From the NCBI RefSeq assembly GCF_051020955.1, contig NW_027476689.1, forward strand, positions 92,460-156,459: DNA of 64,000 nucleotides, given 5' to 3'. Under the pieces are notes generated by a model. It made no database searches. It was not told the DNA's origin and saw only the letters and a list, made by a program, of their open reading frames with translations. The translations under genes and the position numbers were made by a program. Below, one piece after another: positions 62,432 through 64,000 of this stretch (the stretch's first letter is position 1; each line of letters starts with the position of its first letter). The stretch comes from Megalopta genalis. Its lineage: Eukaryota; Arthropoda; Insecta; Hymenoptera; Halictidae.

Positions 62432-64000
62432 AGCTGATTCATTTGATTCGCATGGATTTGAAGCTAAGGCTTCTACTTCGCACTGATTTGAAGCTAAATC
62501 ATGTGTTTCGCTTGGATTTGAAGCTAACTCGTTTGTTTCGCATGCAGTTGAAGCTATATCATTTATAAGGCAAGTATCTGAAGCTAAATCAATTGTTTCT
62601 CATGTATTTGAATCTAAGCCTTCTACTTCGCATTGATTTGGAGCTAAATCACGTGTATCGCATGGATTTCAAAGCTAACTCGTTTGTTTCGCCTTCATTT
62701 GAAGCTATGTCACTTATATCGCAAGTATTTGAAGCTAAATAATTAGTGTCGCTTGGACTTGAAGCTAAGCCTTCAACTTCGAATTGATTTGAAGCTAAAT
62801 CATTTGTTTCGCATGGATTTGAAGCTATTCCTTCTGCTATGAATTGACTTGAAACTAAATCATTTGTTTCGCATGAATTTGAAGCCAGTCGTGTGTTTCG
62901 TCTGCATTTGAAGCTATATCACTAATATCGAGAGAATTTGAAGCTGAATCATTTGTTTCGCTCAGATTTGAAGCTAAACCTTCTATATCGCATTGATTTT
63001 CAAGCTAAATCATGTGTTTCCCTTGGATATGAAGCTAACTCGTTTGTTTCGCCTGCATTTGAAGCTGTATCACTTATATTCGCAAGTATTTATAGCGAAA
63101 TCTTTCGTTTCGCATGGATTTGTAGATAAGCCTTCAACTTCGAATTGATTTGAAGCTAAAGTATGTGTTCCGCATGGATTTGAAGCTAACTAGTTTGTTT
63201 CGCATGCAGTTGAATCTAAATCATGTTTTTCACAAGTATCTGAAGCTAAATCATTTGTTTCGCATGAATTTGAAGCCAAGCCTTCTACTTCGCATTGATT
63301 TGAAGCTAAAATATGTATTTCGCATGGATTTGAATCTAACTAGTTTGTTTCGCATGCAGTTGAATCTAAATCAGGTTTTTCACAAGTATCTGAAGCTAAA
63401 TCATTTGTTTCGCATGAATTTGAAGCTAAGCCTTCTACTGCGCATTGATTTGAATCTAAATCATGTGTATCGCATGTATTTTGAAGCTAACACGTTTCAT
63501 TCGTCTACAGTGGAAGCTATATCACTTATATCCCAAGTGTTTGAAGCTAAATCATTTGATTCGTATGGATTTGAAGCTAAGCCTTCCACATCGCATTGAT
63601 TTGCATGTAGATCATGTATTTCGCATGGATTTGAAGCTGACTCGTTTCTTCCGCTTGCATTTGAATATATATCATGTATATCACAAGTATTTGAAGCTAA
63701 AGAATTTGATTCGCATGGATTTGAATCTAAGCTTTCTACATCGCATTGATTTGAAGCTAAATCATGTGTTTCGCATGGATTTGAAGCTAACACGTTTCAT
63801 TCGTCTACATTTGAAGCTATATCACTTATATCCCAAGTGTTTGAAGCTAAATCATTTGTTTCGCGTGGATTTGAAGCTAAACCTTCTACGTTGCATTGAT
63901 TTGAAGCTAAGTCATGTGTCTCGCTTGGATTTGAAGCTAAATCTTCTACATCGCATTGATTTGAAGCTAAATTATGTGTTTCGCATGGTTTTGAAGGTAA
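62432..64000 (+). repeat. Right-edge satellite
   Basis: Ordinary monomers continuing to the window edge. It shares the 29-bp fused monomer GAAGCCAGTCGTGTGTTTCG near 62,880 with a related one near 1,135, and two close copies of about 150 bp around 63,160-63,450. No gene. Confidence 0.75.

Larger units (their letters stand above)
48463..64000 (+). repeat. 30-bp satellite array, right block
   Basis: This is the same satellite in the same orientation, continuing directly after the transposon and running off the right edge, about 520 monomers. It uses the same five monomer types and 150-bp order. It also has many D and E variants in which D ends TCGCATGCAGT and E reads ATCATGTATATCACAAGT. Duplicated units here are shorter (150, 299 and 870 bp) than the kilobase-scale copies of the left block. 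No unique sequence or credible gene is present. Confidence 0.95.

Noticed and set aside
646..63599. Dozens of plus-strand ORFs of 60-258 codons rich in LKLNHLFRMD or FEAKSFVSHG
   Set aside because: They are translations of a 10-codon repeat. Met is in the consensus of the LKL frame, and type B ends the FEA frame about every 150 bp. Ends fall at recurring stops or frameshifts, with no gene-like starts.
1..64000. Direct repeats of about 30 bp suggesting a CRISPR array
   Set aside because: The repeats abut with no unique spacers, diverge monomer to monomer, and there are no cas genes. The array is eukaryotic satellite.
1..64000. CENP-B box in the monomer
   Set aside because: TTCGCATGGATTTGAAG starts like the box but lacks the required A and CGGG at the right spacing. 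A centromere role cannot be argued from this.
1..64000. Octamer-like ATTTGCAT sites in some B-C junctions
   Set aside because: They occur only where GATTTGCATCTAAATC replaces the usual junction, and are explained by one substitution in an AT-rich monomer.

Overview
The window is almost entirely one satellite DNA array. From base 1 to 46,510 and again from 48,463 to 64,000 the sequence is an uninterrupted head-to-tail run of AT-rich monomers of about 30 bp, roughly 2,070 monomer-equivalents, all in the same orientation. No conventional protein gene, rRNA, tRNA or unique sequence is visible in those 62 kb. The only non-satellite sequence is a 1,950-bp transposon-like element at 46,511-48,460 with very long inverted arms and a TA target duplication. 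The array runs off both ends of the window.

The monomers fall into five types (called A to E here) that share the core TTTGAAGCTA at positions 1-10 and a central TCGC. They usually follow one another in the fixed order A-B-C-D-E, giving a 150-bp higher-order repeat; a clean example is 38,477-38,626. Longer duplications of several kinds are stacked on this. They include a 300-bp doublet (3,121-3,720), a 929-bp unit in three copies (8,224-11,010), and a 7,386-bp unit in two near-identical tandem copies (13,577-20,962 and 20,963-28,348). Partial or rearranged re-copies of that unit fill 28.3-36.2 kb and 40.1-43.3 kb. Smaller units are a 3,212-bp-offset copy (45.27-46.19 kb), a 150-bp doublet (55.2 kb), a 299-bp doublet (57.3 kb) and an 870-bp doublet (60.55-62.3 kb). 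This is what repeated unequal exchange and conversion inside a satellite would leave.

Three of the six reading frames are free of stops in an average monomer. The plus-strand frame LKLNHLFRMD and the minus-strand frame SNPCETNDLA are open in all five monomer types, so many 60-420-codon ORFs appear on both strands. I read these as products of a 30-bp (10-codon) period, because each frame carries its own recurring stop-bearing or 31/29-bp frameshifting monomer that has been amplified with the array. The longest minus-strand ORF (38,125-39,393, 422 codons) is the best candidate for a remnant coding origin and is listed at low confidence.

The organism is a eukaryote: the array has satellite architecture, and the element is a TA-target, long-inverted-repeat DNA transposon. 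The arm sequence looks to me like elements common in hymenopteran insect genomes, but that is recollection and cannot be confirmed here. A centromeric or other heterochromatic position is plausible, not shown. The most useful internal evidence is a pre-insertion copy of the transposon target at 56,481-56,784, which fixes the element's ends and target duplication to the base.
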